Shown: positions 53,847 to 63,495 of the stretch, in pieces | Layout of the letters: each line of letters starts with the position of its first letter | Numbering within the stretch: the first letter of the stretch is position 1 | Assembly: GCA_964569085.1 (NCBI GenBank) | Contig: CAZMTA010000004.1 | Span: 1-64,000 of the forward strand | Length of the DNA stretch: 64,000 nucleotides | DNA from: JAJCZZ01 sp964569085 | Lineage (GTDB): Bacteria > Gemmatimonadota > Gemmatimonadetes > Longimicrobiales > Gaopeijiaceae | Reading direction: 5' to 3' | The notes under the pieces: model-generated | Seen by the model: the letters and a program-made list of their open reading frames with translations, nothing else | Databases searched by the model: none | Told to the model about the DNA's origin: nothing | Program-made: the position numbers and the translations under genes

Positions 53847-55310
53847 ATGCGACGCACCCTTCTCTCGACCGCTCTGGCCCTCCTCACCGTACCCGCCGGG
53901 CTCGCCGCCCAGGACGCGGGCAAGGCCATGGTCGCCGACTTCATCGACGCCCGGGCCGACGGCTACGGCGCCATCGCCCAGGAGATCTGGGAGCTGGCCG
54001 AAGTGGGCTACCAGGAGACCGAGAGCTCCGCCATCCTCGCCTCCGAGCTGGAGGCCGAGGGCTTCGAGGTGACCATGGGCGTGGCGGGCATCCCCACGGC
54101 CTTCGTGGCCGAGTGGAGCAACGGGGAGGGGCCGGTCGTCGGGATCATGGCCGAGTACGACGCGCTACCGGGCATCAACCAGGACCGGGTCCCCCACCGG
54201 GAGCCCATCGAGGGGAAGGGCGCCGGCCACGCGTGCGGCCACCACCTCTTCGCGGCCGGGAGCACGGCGGCGGCGGTGGCGACCCGCCACTGGATGGAGG
54301 AGACGGGCACGCCCGGGACGATCCGCCTGTACGGCACGCCCGCCGAGGAGGGCGGGGCGGGGAAGGTCTACATGGTGCGCGCCGGCCTCTTCGACGACGC
54401 CGACGTCATGCTCCACTGGCACGCCGGGGACAACAACTCGGCGGGCGCCTACAGCACCCTGTCCAACAAGAGCGCCAAGTTCCGCTTCCACGGCGTGAGC
54501 GCCCATGCCGCGGGCGCGCCGGAGCGGGGCCGCTCCGCCCTGGACGCCGTCGAGGCCATGAACCACATGGTCAACCTCATGCGGGAGCACGTCCCCCAGG
54601 AGACGCGGATCCACTACGTCATCACGTACGGGGGCGCGGCGCCCAACGTCATCCCCGACTTCGCCGAGGTCTTCTACTACGTCCGCAACCCGGATCCGGC
54701 CAACGTGGCCTCGATCTTCGAGCGGGTGGCGGCGGCGGCCCGCGGCGCGGCCATGGGCACCGGGACCGAGGTGGACTACGAGATCATCCACGGCGTCTAC
54801 AACCTCCTGCCCAACGCGACGCTCCAGCGGGCCATGCACGCGAACCTGGAGCGGGTGGGCGGCGTGCTCTACGACGACGAGGAGTGGGACTTCGCCGAGG
54901 CCATCCACGAGACGCTGCCCGACGACGCGCCGCCGCTGGAGAGCGCCGCCGAGGTCCAGCCCTTCTCCGTCAGCGACGAGGCCGGGGCATACTCCACCGA
55001 CGTGTCCGACGTGAGCTGGATGGTGCCCACCGCGGGGCTCAGCACGGCCACCTGGATTCCCGGGACGCCGGCCCATTCCTGGCAGGCCATCGCCGCGGGC
55101 GGCACCCCCATCGGGAACAAGGGGATGGTGGTGGCGGCCAAGACGCTGGCCATGACCGCCATCGACCTGTTCACCGACCCGGCGCTGGTGGCGGCGGCCA
55201 AGGCCGAGCACGACGACCGCATCCCCGACGACTGGGTCTACGAGCCGCTGCTTGGCGACCGGGACCCGCCCCTGGACTACCGGGAGCCCGCCCGGGGCGG
55301 AGGGCGCTGA
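53847..55310 (+). CDS. Secreted M20-family amidohydrolase (AbgB-like)
   Basis: Protein of 487 residues with a signal peptide (1-21, ending GLAAQ). The metal-binding motifs are GIMAEYDALPG, GHACGHHLF and GTPAEEGGAGKVYM; a dimerisation domain begins near KFRFHGVSAHAAGAPERGRSALDAVE. It resembles p-aminobenzoyl-glutamate hydrolase subunit B and related amidohydrolases. It would cleave acyl-amino acids or aminobenzoyl-glutamate in the periplasm. It is divergent from the alpha-dioxygenase gene. Confidence 0.9.
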   Translation: MRRTLLSTALALLTVPAGLAAQDAGKAMVADFIDARADGYGAIAQEIWELAEVGYQETESSAILASELEAEGFEVTMGVAGIPTAFVAEWSNGEGPVVGIMAEYDALPGINQDRVPHREPIEGKGAGHACGHHLFAAGSTAAAVATRHWMEETGTPGTIRLYGTPAEEGGAGKVYMVRAGLFDDADVMLHWHAGDNNSAGAYSTLSNKSAKFRFHGVSAHAAGAPERGRSALDAVEAMNHMVNLMREHVPQETRIHYVITYGGAAPNVIPDFAEVFYYVRNPDPANVASIFERVAAAARGAAMGTGTEVDYEIIHGVYNLLPNATLQRAMHANLERVGGVLYDDEEWDFAEAIHETLPDDAPPLESAAEVQPFSVSDEAGAYSTDVSDVSWMVPTAGLSTATWIPGTPAHSWQAIAAGGTPIGNKGMVVAAKTLAMTAIDLFTDPALVAAAKAEHDDRIPDDWVYEPLLGDRDPPLDYREPARGGGR

Positions 55311-55325
55311 GGGGGAGCGCCCGCG

Positions 55326-55721
55326 TCAGTCGTCGTCCCCGTGGATCATGTCCTCGGCCTCCGGGTTGAGGGCGTCCACGAGGACGCCCTCCGTGCCCAG
55401 CTCGATCTGACGGAGCTGGCTGATCTGCCAGAGGAGGATCCGGGTCGCCCGGATGTCCTTGGTCATCTGGACGATCAGGCGGGTGAGGTCGCCGCCGCCC
55501 CAGAGGAGGCCGGCGATGACGAGGAGCTGGGCCACCTCCAGGAGGAGGAGGGGCAGGGCGCCGATCCCGTCCTGGCTCACGCCCAGCACGATCTCCACCA
55601 CCAGGAGGAGGAAGATCGCGACGGAGAGGCCCTTGAAGAGCCGTCCGACGTTCACGATGGAGACGCTGGGCTCCATCATCTGGAGCCCCGCTTCCTTCTG
55701 ATGCTTCCCGTAATCGGTCAT
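55326..55721 (-). CDS. Small two-helix membrane protein
   Basis: Protein of 131 residues with two hydrophobic segments (about 30-48 and 56-75). A cytoplasmic helix (LTRLIVQMTKDIRATRILLWQISQLRQIE) and an acidic tail ending HGDDD follow. No family is recognised. The ATG at 55721 is 62 bp downstream of the transglycosylase stop on the same strand. Confidence 0.62.
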   Translation of the reverse strand: MTDYGKHQKEAGLQMMEPSVSIVNVGRLFKGLSVAIFLLLVVEIVLGVSQDGIGALPLLLLEVAQLLVIAGLLWGGGDLTRLIVQMTKDIRATRILLWQISQLRQIELGTEGVLVDALNPEAEDMIHGDDD

Positions 55722-55782
55722 GCGGGTCCGCCTTCTGCGGGGGGAGGCCGGGTCGGGGCCGCGGTCGCGGCCGCCCGGACCG

Positions 55783-57369
55783 TCACTGGTCGATGTTCCG
55801 GTATCGTTCGTAGCGCTCCAGGATCTTCCGGACGTACTGCACCGGCTCCTTGCCCCGCACGTAGCCGTGCTGGACCACCGGGTCCCGGTAGACCGACCGC
55901 TTCGACTTCTGGAGGAGCCAGTACGCGACGTCCTCCCAGCTCTGGGGGTCGGCTCCGTTCTTCTCGGCCAGGCGCTGGGCGTCGAGCACGTGCCCGCGAC
56001 CGGCGTTGTACGAGGCGAGGATGAACTTCATCCGCTCGCTCTCGTCCTGGATCTCGTCGGACCACAGCCCGGTGAGCCAGGAGAGGTACTTCACGCCACC
56101 CCGGAGGTTGTCCTCGGGATCGTTGGGGTCGGTCACCCCCATCTCCCGCGCCGTGCGGGGCATGAGCTGGAGGAGGCCCGTGGCCCCGACCCACGAGCGG
56201 GCCTGGGGGTCGAAGCGAGACTCCTGGGCCACCTGCGCGGCCAGGAGCCTCCAGTCCCAGTCCGCCTCTTCCGCGAACTGCTTGAGGAGGCTGTCGTAGG
56301 CCGAGATGCTGCCCTTCGGCGAGGCCACGAGGAACTCGTCGGCCAGGCGCTCCTGGTAGCCTTCCCGGTCGCTGAAGTACTTGTTGTAGAGGATGGCGTT
56401 GAGGCGCTGGCCCTCTTCCGAGGCGAGCCACGCGTCGATCCGGGCGCGGAGCGTCGGTGAGGTGGTGCGCACGGCCCAGGCCACGCCTTCCGGATCGCCC
56501 AGGACCGGGGTGGCCCGCAGGTTGGTGAAGCGGGCCGTGCTCAGCCGGGCGAGGTTCTCGTGGGAGACGGTCAGGCGGATCTGGCCCCGGGCCACGGCCT
56601 CGATGAGGGGCTCGACCTCCTCGGCGTTCTCCACCTCGACGACCTCGATGGGATCCCCCAGGGAGTCGGAGAGCTCCACGACGCGGTCGTAGAAGTCCGA
56701 CGTGGGCGGAACGTAGACCTCCTGTCCGGCGAGCTGGGACGGGTTGCTCAGGAGACGGGCGGGCACGGCCACCGGATCGCCCAGGGAGAGGGGCGTGACC
56801 GCCGCCGAGTCGGTCGTGTCGACGACCGGATCAGGGAGGGGGGCGGCGGGGTCCCGCTGGACGACCACCGGGCGGGTGTCGTAGAGCGACCGGGTCAGGG
56901 CGACCTCGTCCTGGTAGTCGGGCCGACGGACCAGGCGGGCCGCGACCACGTCGCCGTCGCCCTGGTTCAGCTTGCGGAAGAGGTCCCGTCGCTCCGGAAC
57001 CACCTGGGTGCTCATCTCCAGCTCGTGGGCCTCGGCGAAGGCCTCCAGGAGGTCGTACTCGTACCCCATGGGCTCGCCGCGGTAGATGAAGTAGCCCGTG
57101 GAGTTGAACGACAGGAGCACGCGCAGCGTGTCCCGCGCCGTGATGGAGTCCCAGTCCACCCTCACCGGCTCGGGCAGATCCTCCATGAGCCCCGGACCCC
57201 TGGATTCGGCCGCCGCCAGCTCCTCCGCCGGGGAGGCCGCGTTCCGCAGGTACTGGAGCGGGAGCCTGGGGTCCTCGCATGCGCCGACCCCTACCAGGAG
57301 GGCCAGGAGGGCCCATCGGCCGAGAAGCCAGCTGCGAGAAGGGGTTTGATCCGATCGGAGTCGCGACAT
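55783..57369 (-). CDS. mltF: MltF-like membrane-bound lytic transglycosylase
   Basis: Lipoprotein of 528 residues (lipobox VGAC). A periplasmic amino-acid-binding-type domain (DTLRVLLSFNSTGYFIYRGEPMGYEYDLLEAFAEAH to about 330) is fused to an SLT domain: LLAAQVAQESRFDPQARSWVGATGLLQLMPRTAREMG with catalytic Glu in QES, then ILASYNAGRGHV. This is the MltF layout; the enzyme cleaves peptidoglycan to anhydro-muropeptides. The ATG at 57369 has GGAAGG 5 bp upstream. Confidence 0.9.
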   Translation of the reverse strand: MSRLRSDQTPSRSWLLGRWALLALLVGVGACEDPRLPLQYLRNAASPAEELAAAESRGPGLMEDLPEPVRVDWDSITARDTLRVLLSFNSTGYFIYRGEPMGYEYDLLEAFAEAHELEMSTQVVPERRDLFRKLNQGDGDVVAARLVRRPDYQDEVALTRSLYDTRPVVVQRDPAAPLPDPVVDTTDSAAVTPLSLGDPVAVPARLLSNPSQLAGQEVYVPPTSDFYDRVVELSDSLGDPIEVVEVENAEEVEPLIEAVARGQIRLTVSHENLARLSTARFTNLRATPVLGDPEGVAWAVRTTSPTLRARIDAWLASEEGQRLNAILYNKYFSDREGYQERLADEFLVASPKGSISAYDSLLKQFAEEADWDWRLLAAQVAQESRFDPQARSWVGATGLLQLMPRTAREMGVTDPNDPEDNLRGGVKYLSWLTGLWSDEIQDESERMKFILASYNAGRGHVLDAQRLAEKNGADPQSWEDVAYWLLQKSKRSVYRDPVVQHGYVRGKEPVQYVRKILERYERYRNIDQ

Positions 57370-57618
57370 GGTGGCCTTCCGATGCAGCATCCGTGCCATG
57401 CGGGGGGGCGAAGACCCCCCGCCGGCGCCCCGGCCGCGGTCGGCTCCGTGGGACGCGGCCTCCCGGCCCGTCGTGCCCTGGGCCCTTTCCATCCGGCGGA
57501 GGGCCACTGCATATTTCCCGCGAGGACGAACGTGATCGTTTCCAGGAAGTCCCCGCTCCCGTCCCCCCGGACGGGCCCGCACCAGGGTCTGGTCGACACC
57601 GGAAGCCGGAGCCCCCGA

Positions 57619-57653
57619 GCCGGACCGTAGCCACCGCTACGGGCCGGCTTTTT
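57619..57653 (+). terminator. First tandem terminator hairpin upstream of susC
   Basis: The outer stem GCCGG/CCGGC and inner stem CCGTAGC/GCTACGG enclose a 4-base loop (CACC), with one A-G mismatch between them. TTTTT follows at 57649-57653. The orientation is that of plus-strand transcription. Confidence 0.72.
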
Positions 57654-57688
57654 CACAGGAGCCGAATCCGAAACGTCCTCGCCCAGGC

Positions 57689-57714
57689 GGCGCCCCCGAG
57701 GGGGGCGCCTTTTT
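57689..57714 (+). terminator. Second tandem terminator hairpin upstream of susC
   Basis: A perfect 9-bp stem GGCGCCCCC/GGGGGCGCC with loop GAG is followed by five T. It ends only 36 bp before the susC ATG, so transcripts from further upstream would have to read through it. Confidence 0.78.
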
Positions 57715-57750
57715 CAGCTCCCTACACGAACTCCAGCATGGAGGTAGGTG

Positions 57751-60700
57751 ATGGGTCCAAACTTTGTCCGAGGAGCTCTGCGCGGGGCGCTGCCCGCCCT
57801 GATCGCGCTCCTGTTCTTCGGCACGACGACGGAGGTCCTGGCCCAGACCGGGACGCTCCGCGGGCAGGTCACCGACGCGGTGACCATGCGCCCCCTCTCC
57901 GGGGCCCAGGTCTCGGTTCCCGGAACCGGCCGTGGCGCGCTGGCCAACTCCAGCGGGCAGTTCCTCATCGTGAACGTCCCCGCGGGGACGCGCACCGTGC
58001 GGGTCGAGATCATCGGCTACGGCACGCAGGAGCAGGAAGTCGACGTGACCGCCGGCCAGGTGGTCCAGGTGAACTTCCAGCTCTCCCAGTCGGCCCTCGA
58101 GCTCGACGCCATCGTGGTCACCGGAACGCCCGGACAGACCCAGCGGCGGGCCATCGGGAACTCCGTCTCCACCTTCCAGGCCTCCCAGGTGACCGAGGCG
58201 GTCCCGGTCGGCACGGTCCAGGAGCTCCTCCAGGGACGCACGCCGGGCCTGACGCTCATCGCCGACGGCGGGGCGGCCGGGGACGGCTCGGCCATCCGCC
58301 TTCGCGGCTCCGGGAGCATCGAGGGCCGCTTCGAGCCGGTGATCTACGTGGACGGCATCCGCGTGGCCGGCGGCACGAACGACTTCGACGACCAGTGCGG
58401 CTCGGTCACCCACTGCACCGACGCCCTGGACTTCCTGAACCCCGACGACATCGAGTCGGTCGAGGTCATCAAGGGCCCGGCGGCGTCCACGCTCTACGGG
58501 GCCGAGGCGGCGGCCGGCGTCATCCAGATCATCACCAAGAAGGGTCGTTCGGGTCAGTCCGGCGTGCAGTGGACGGCGGGCGCCGACGTGGGGACCTCGA
58601 CGTGGGCCCTCCAGCGCCCGGTGACGTACTGGAACTGCACGGCCTCGCAGGTGGGGAACCGGTCGTACCCCGGGTGCACCAGCACCGGCCTGCGGATCTA
58701 CGAGCCGCTGGACGCCCACCCCAACGCGCTCCGTGGCAACGACGACGCGCCCGGGTGCGTCCGGCCCGAGCCCTTCTCGGTGCAGAGCTTCTGCGCCGGG
58801 GACTCCAACGGCGCCGGCCAGTACTCCTTCAACCTCTCCGCCCGGGGCGGGGGTGAGCTCTTCAACTTCTTCGTCTCCGCCGAGCGGAGCGACGAGCAGG
58901 GCGTCTTCAACAACAACTTCGCCCGGCGCAGCGGGGGCCGTGCCAACTTCGGCTTCACCCCGTCCGAGGTGCTCTCCTTCGACGTGAACGTGGGCTACAC
59001 CCGCGGCCACGTCCGCATGCCGCTGGCCAACAACTCGTCCAACTCCATCCTGCGCAACGGGATGCGGGGCCGGGCCGACGCCGTGTACCAGTACGAGCCC
59101 GGCTACCGGGGCTACGGCCCCACGCTGGCCAACGAGTGGAACCTCCAGACCCGGTCCGAGCGCTACACCATCGGCGCCACGGTGAACTACCAGCCCTTCG
59201 AGTGGTTCCGGAACCGGCTGGTGGTGGGGCTGGACAACAACATCCGCGAGGTCCGGGACTTCACGCCGCCGGATCCCCGTCCCGAGCAGCCCCACGGGAC
59301 CACCCGGTCCACGGGTCTGATCGACTACACGACGCCCACCTCCCACAACTGGACGGTGGACTACTCGGGCACGGCCACCACGGACGTGAGCGAGAACCTG
59401 AGCTCCGCCTTCAGCGCCGGCATCCAGCTCAACGCTGCCAAGCAGGAGTCCTTCCAGGTGACGGGCGAGGGGCTGGTGAACCAGAACCTGAACCTGGTGG
59501 GCTCGGCGGCCATCACCCGGGCCGACCAGGCCTTCGAGGAGCAGACCTCCCTGGGCTTCTACCTCCAGGAGCAGGTGGGCTGGAAGAACCGCCTCTTCGC
59601 CACCGCCGCGGTCCGGGTGGACGACAACTCGGCCTTCGGACGCGACTTCAGCCTGGTCGTGTACCCCAAGGCCCAGCTCTCCTACGTCATGAGCGACGAG
59701 GACTACTTCGACGTCGGCTGGGTGGACCAGCTCAAGCTGCGCGGCGCGTGGGGTCAGGCCGGGAATCCCCCGGATCCCTTCACCGCGGACCGGACCTTCT
59801 CCCCGGGCGTGGCGGTCGCGGCCGACGGGCAGGTGGTCAACATCCTCCGGCCCGAGTCCTACGGGAACCCGGACCTGAAGGCCGAGACCGGCTCCGAGCT
59901 CGAGCTCGGCTTCGAGTCCTCGCTCTACGACGGGCGTCTGGGGGTGGACTTCACGTACTACCGCCAGAACACCAAGGACGCCCTCATCGCGGTGCCGGAT
60001 CCGCGCTCCAGCGGCTTCAGCGGCGAGCACTTCGCCAACGTGGGTGAGATCAAGAACACGGGGATGGAGCTCCTGGTGACGGCCACTCCGGTCTACCTCC
60101 GGGACTTCCAGTGGGACGCCACGGTCTCCCTGTCGACCAACTCCAACGAGCTGGTGGACTTCGGGGACGCGCCCCTCACCGAGATCGCGTTCGGCTCCTT
60201 CGCCACGGTCCAGAAGCACATCGAGGGCTATCCCCTCGGCGGCTTTTGGGGCATCACCGGCACCGTGGACGCCCAGAACGACGTGACGCTCGGCGAGGAG
60301 GAGTACGTCGGTCCGTCGCTCCCCACCCGGGAGATCGGCCTGACGAACACCTTCACCATCTTCGACGACTTCCGCCTGTACGCGAACCTGGACTACAAGG
60401 GCGGCCACTACCAGTGGTGCGCCATCTGCTCGGTCCGGAGCCGCTTCGACCAGAACACCTGGACCATCAACCGCCCCGACGCCGACCCGGCGGAGGTGGC
60501 GCTGGTGACGTCCAACCAGACCCGTCGTTGGATCTCGGAGGCGGACTTCATCAAGCTCCGCGAGGTCTCCCTGAGCTACCGGATCCCCTCGCGCTACCTG
60601 GAGAACGTGGGGGTCGAGAACGGCACCCTGACCCTCTCCGGGCGGAATCTCTGGATGTGGACGAAGTACGGCTTCGACCAGGACGGCGTGGGTCTCGGCT

Positions 60701-60810
60701 CGCCCGACCCCGAGGTGAACTTCGATTCCCGCTCGGCCTACGGCCGCACCGACTACGCGTCGATCCCCATGCTGCGGACCTTCTCCGCCAGCATCCGGGT
60801 GGCGTTCTGA
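57751..60810 (+). CDS. SusC/RagA-family TonB-dependent receptor
   Basis: Protein of 1019 residues with a signal peptide (about 1-32). A carboxypeptidase-like domain (GTLRGQVTDAVTMRPLSGAQVSVPGT to about 115) is followed by a plug (ELLQGRTPGLTLIADGG, YVDGIRVAGG, IESVEVIKGPAASTLYGAEAAAGVIQIITKKG) and a 22-strand barrel ending in Phe (SIRVAF). It imports a ligand such as a glycan or peptide with the SusD-like lipoprotein encoded next. The ATG at 57751 is preferred over a GTG three bases earlier, because GGAGGT is then 5 bp away. Confidence 0.93.
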   Translation: MGPNFVRGALRGALPALIALLFFGTTTEVLAQTGTLRGQVTDAVTMRPLSGAQVSVPGTGRGALANSSGQFLIVNVPAGTRTVRVEIIGYGTQEQEVDVTAGQVVQVNFQLSQSALELDAIVVTGTPGQTQRRAIGNSVSTFQASQVTEAVPVGTVQELLQGRTPGLTLIADGGAAGDGSAIRLRGSGSIEGRFEPVIYVDGIRVAGGTNDFDDQCGSVTHCTDALDFLNPDDIESVEVIKGPAASTLYGAEAAAGVIQIITKKGRSGQSGVQWTAGADVGTSTWALQRPVTYWNCTASQVGNRSYPGCTSTGLRIYEPLDAHPNALRGNDDAPGCVRPEPFSVQSFCAGDSNGAGQYSFNLSARGGGELFNFFVSAERSDEQGVFNNNFARRSGGRANFGFTPSEVLSFDVNVGYTRGHVRMPLANNSSNSILRNGMRGRADAVYQYEPGYRGYGPTLANEWNLQTRSERYTIGATVNYQPFEWFRNRLVVGLDNNIREVRDFTPPDPRPEQPHGTTRSTGLIDYTTPTSHNWTVDYSGTATTDVSENLSSAFSAGIQLNAAKQESFQVTGEGLVNQNLNLVGSAAITRADQAFEEQTSLGFYLQEQVGWKNRLFATAAVRVDDNSAFGRDFSLVVYPKAQLSYVMSDEDYFDVGWVDQLKLRGAWGQAGNPPDPFTADRTFSPGVAVAADGQVVNILRPESYGNPDLKAETGSELELGFESSLYDGRLGVDFTYYRQNTKDALIAVPDPRSSGFSGEHFANVGEIKNTGMELLVTATPVYLRDFQWDATVSLSTNSNELVDFGDAPLTEIAFGSFATVQKHIEGYPLGGFWGITGTVDAQNDVTLGEEEYVGPSLPTREIGLTNTFTIFDDFRLYANLDYKGGHYQWCAICSVRSRFDQNTWTINRPDADPAEVALVTSNQTRRWISEADFIKLREVSLSYRIPSRYLENVGVENGTLTLSGRNLWMWTKYGFDQDGVGLGSPDPEVNFDSRSAYGRTDYASIPMLRTFSASIRVAF

Positions 60811-60830
60811 CCGTCATGGAGACACGGACG

Positions 60831-62186
60831 ATGACCAACCGAACCTTCCCGCGCCGGGCCCGGACGGCCCTGGCGGGAGCGCTCGTGGCGGGCCTTCTGG
60901 CCTGCTCGAGCTTCGACAGCCTCCTGGAGGTGCAGAACCCCGACGAGCTCGACGAGGAGCTGCTCCAGGACGAGACCCTCGTGGACGTCCTGGTGAACAG
61001 CGTCACCGGCGACTTCGAGGAGGCGCTGGACGACCCGTTCATCTGGCGGGGGAGCATGTTCACCGACGAGTCCATCACGGGGATCAACTGGGAGCAGACC
61101 GCCCGGCTGAGCCAGCGGATCGTCGAGTACGACGAGGGCGACGCGGACCTCATGTTCTCCGAGATCAGCGAGGCCCTGGTGCAGGCCGACTCGGTGACGG
61201 GTCGGCTCCGCACCCTCCTGGACAGCCCGCCCACCGACTCACGGATGGCCACCACGCTGATCTACGGGGGCTACTCCTACCTCCTCATGGCGGACGCCAT
61301 GTGCGAGGCCACCGTGAAGGTCGGGTCCGAGGTGTACCAGCCCGCCGCGCTGTACGAGTTCGCGCGGGAGCGGTTCGCCGAAGGGCTGACGGTGGCCCAG
61401 GCCGCCGGCGCCACCGGGCTGGCGAACCTGGCGCGGGTGGGCCTCACCCGGGCGCACCTGAACCTGGGCAACTACGGCCAGGTGGCCGCCCTCGCCGACC
61501 AGGTGCCCGGGGACTTCCGGCACTACGCCAGCTACAGCGACGCCGATCCGGCGGTGTACAACGTGCTGGAGTCCCGCGTGACGGGGAACAACCACTCCCT
61601 GGGCGTGGCACCCCGCTTCGTGGCGGGGGGACCGGCGCTCTTCGACGACGCCGGGGACAAGACGGCGCTCCTCACCGACCCCCGGGTGCAGCACCGGCCC
61701 ACGTGGCGGCTGGGGCACAACCAGCTCACCAAGCTCTACACGCCCTACGCCCCGCTCATGATGTCGAACCACAACGGGGAGACGCTGGCGGGAGGTGGCA
61801 CCCCGGCGCCGATCGGACGTGGCTCGAGCATCGCGTTCGCGTCGGGGCTCGAGGCCCGGCACAACAAGTACGAGGCCATGCTGGCCCAGGGCGGGAACGA
61901 GGCCGCGGTCCTGGCCTTCGTGAACGAGCGTCGGGCCGCGGGGAACCAGGACCCGGTGACGCTCTCGGGAGACGCCCTCGAGGCGGAGCTGCGGGACCAG
62001 CGGGGTCGGGATCTCTTCCTGGCCGGCCACCGCCTGGGCGACCTGCGCCGCTGGCTGCGGGGCGGGGACGACCTCTTCCCGTCGGGAACCCACCCCAACA
62101 CCCAGTGGGGGAGCTACGGGACGGCCACCTGCTTCCCGCTTCCGCTGGAGGAGTACGAGGGGAACCCCAACCTCCCCAAGCCGTGA
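60831..62186 (+). CDS. SusD/RagB-family outer-membrane lipoprotein
   Basis: Protein of 451 residues with lipobox GLLAC. The N-terminal LLEVQNPDELDEE, the TPR-like helices in the middle and the C-terminal LRDQRGRDLFLAGHRLGDLRRW are typical of RagB/SusD proteins of this type. It caps the SusC barrel on the cell surface and binds the ligand. The start at 60831 has GGAGA 8 bp upstream; an ATG at 60816 is in frame as well. It lies 20 bp after susC. Confidence 0.88.
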   Translation: MTNRTFPRRARTALAGALVAGLLACSSFDSLLEVQNPDELDEELLQDETLVDVLVNSVTGDFEEALDDPFIWRGSMFTDESITGINWEQTARLSQRIVEYDEGDADLMFSEISEALVQADSVTGRLRTLLDSPPTDSRMATTLIYGGYSYLLMADAMCEATVKVGSEVYQPAALYEFARERFAEGLTVAQAAGATGLANLARVGLTRAHLNLGNYGQVAALADQVPGDFRHYASYSDADPAVYNVLESRVTGNNHSLGVAPRFVAGGPALFDDAGDKTALLTDPRVQHRPTWRLGHNQLTKLYTPYAPLMMSNHNGETLAGGGTPAPIGRGSSIAFASGLEARHNKYEAMLAQGGNEAAVLAFVNERRAAGNQDPVTLSGDALEAELRDQRGRDLFLAGHRLGDLRRWLRGGDDLFPSGTHPNTQWGSYGTATCFPLPLEEYEGNPNLPKP

Positions 62187-62221
62187 GGCCCGGAGGGAAC
62201 GCGTAGGACCCGGTGGCGCCC

Positions 62222-62251
62222 GGGGCGCGGCGGATCCGTCCGTCGCGCCCC
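62222..62251. terminator. Stem-loop between convergent susD and di-haem oxidoreductase genes
   Basis: A 13-bp stem with one G-U pair (62222-62234 with 62239-62251) has loop TCCG. It lies between the stops of convergent genes. It has no T-run on either side, so bidirectional termination is only a possibility. Confidence 0.45.
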
Positions 62252-62274
62252 ACGCCGCCCCGCGGGCCCGTGCC

Positions 62275-63495
62275 TCACAGGGTCCGCAGGAAGGCCAGGA
62301 GGGCTTCCTGGGCCAGGCGGTCCAGCGCCTCGAAGCGGGCGCGGGCCGCCTCGGCCTCCCCTCCGTGGAGAAGGATGGCGTCCCGGATCCGGCCGGCTCG
62401 CCCGTCGTGGAGGTAGACGTCCCGGAAGCGCAGCCCCAGGAGGGGCTCGGTCCGGAACTCGCGGGTGCTCGCGCCCGGCGCGCAGGTGCCTTCCAGGGCC
62501 GGCCCCATGTCGTGGAGGAGGAGGTCGGAGTACAGGGCGATGACGCGGTTGGACAGGGCCGGGCTGGCGTGCTCGGCGGTCCGGAGACGAGGAGCGTGGC
62601 ACCCCGAGCAGCCCAGCGAGTCGAAGAGGGCCTCCCCCCGCACGGCGGCAGCCGCCGGCGCGCCCCGAGCGGGCGGTGCCAGGAAGCGTACGAACGCCAC
62701 GAGGGCGTCGAAGTCGGCGGTCCCCACCTCGGGCTCCGGGGCGGGGTCGCTGCCCGGGGGCACGGGCGGAAGCGCGCCGGCCCGGGACTCGTCGGGGACG
62801 AGGGGCGTGGTGAGGCCCATCTCCAGCCGGAGGGCTCCGTCGACGAAGTCCTGGAGGGAGGCCACGTCGGCCTTGCGGCCGAAGCGGGCCGCCCGCCCGG
62901 AGGCGTCCCGACCCACCCGCCCCGAGATCCCGTCCCGGTCCCGGTCGTCGGGGTCGGCGGCCGCCTCCAGGGTCGCCAGGGGCACGACGTCCACCAGCCC
63001 CAGCCCGAAGGTGAAGGGCACCGTGAAGCGCCCCCGGTGCTCCGCTTCGGCCGGGGTCGCGGTGGGGGTGGCGCCGGCGGCGCGGGCCACGGGGGTCACC
63101 TGGATGCGGAGATTCTCCCCCCCGGCGGCGGACAGCGGGTCGCACGCGCCGGCGCCGGTGTGGCGCGTGGCCTTCCGCACCGCCGTCTCCCCCGTGCCTC
63201 CGTCCACCGGGAAGGTGTGGCACGCCGAGCAGGAGCTCTCGTTGAAGCGCGGCCCGAGCCCTTCCTCCGGCGTGAAGATCCGCGCGAACAGCGTCCGGCC
63301 GGACTCGAAGCGCGCCCGCTCGGCCGCCGTCAGGCCCGGGAGCGGCTCCCCGAGCTCGGCGGAGACGGGGCGGGCGTCGGGGTCGTCCGGCGCGGCGCAG
63401 GCGGGGGTCGTGGCGACCAGCAGGAGCAGGGCCGGAAGAGCGGGCGAGGCCGTTCGGGCACGCCCCATCCACCAGCGGAAGGGAGTTGGGACCAT
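62275..63495 (-). CDS. Di-haem oxidoreductase (DHOR, thiol-oxidoreductase-like)
   Basis: Lipoprotein of 406 residues; the Cys of TTPAC is the likely lipid site. It has the haem motifs CSACH (RFNESSCSACHTFPVDGG) and CSGCH (FDSLGCSGCHAPRLRT), LGLVDVVPL and DRDGISGRVG, and near the C terminus YSDLLLHDMGPALEG and FRDVYLHDGRAGRIRDAILLHGGEA, all typical of DHOR proteins. The ATG at 63495 has GGAG 7 bp upstream; an ATG at 63468 gives a shorter signal. Its ATG and that of the divergent lipoprotein share the sequence CCATGG. Confidence 0.85.
   Translation of the reverse strand: MVPTPFRWWMGRARTASPALPALLLLVATTPACAAPDDPDARPVSAELGEPLPGLTAAERARFESGRTLFARIFTPEEGLGPRFNESSCSACHTFPVDGGTGETAVRKATRHTGAGACDPLSAAGGENLRIQVTPVARAAGATPTATPAEAEHRGRFTVPFTFGLGLVDVVPLATLEAAADPDDRDRDGISGRVGRDASGRAARFGRKADVASLQDFVDGALRLEMGLTTPLVPDESRAGALPPVPPGSDPAPEPEVGTADFDALVAFVRFLAPPARGAPAAAAVRGEALFDSLGCSGCHAPRLRTAEHASPALSNRVIALYSDLLLHDMGPALEGTCAPGASTREFRTEPLLGLRFRDVYLHDGRAGRIRDAILLHGGEAEAARARFEALDRLAQEALLAFLRTL

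Larger units (their letters stand above)
57370..57750. other. Divergent intergenic region and leader of the susC-like gene
   Basis: This 381-bp region lies between divergent mltF and susC. An AT-rich patch (CATATT at 57510-57515) may hold promoters. Further right, two strong intrinsic terminator-like hairpins on the plus strand stand before the susC start. No plus-strand gene precedes them, so they may belong to a leader transcript. Confidence 0.5.

Noticed and set aside
53552..53944. N-terminal extension of the alpha-dioxygenase-like protein to 1289 residues
   Set aside because: The added part is Arg/Pro/Gly-rich and crosses the start of the divergent M20 gene. MSERKL at 53551 fits a membrane protein start.
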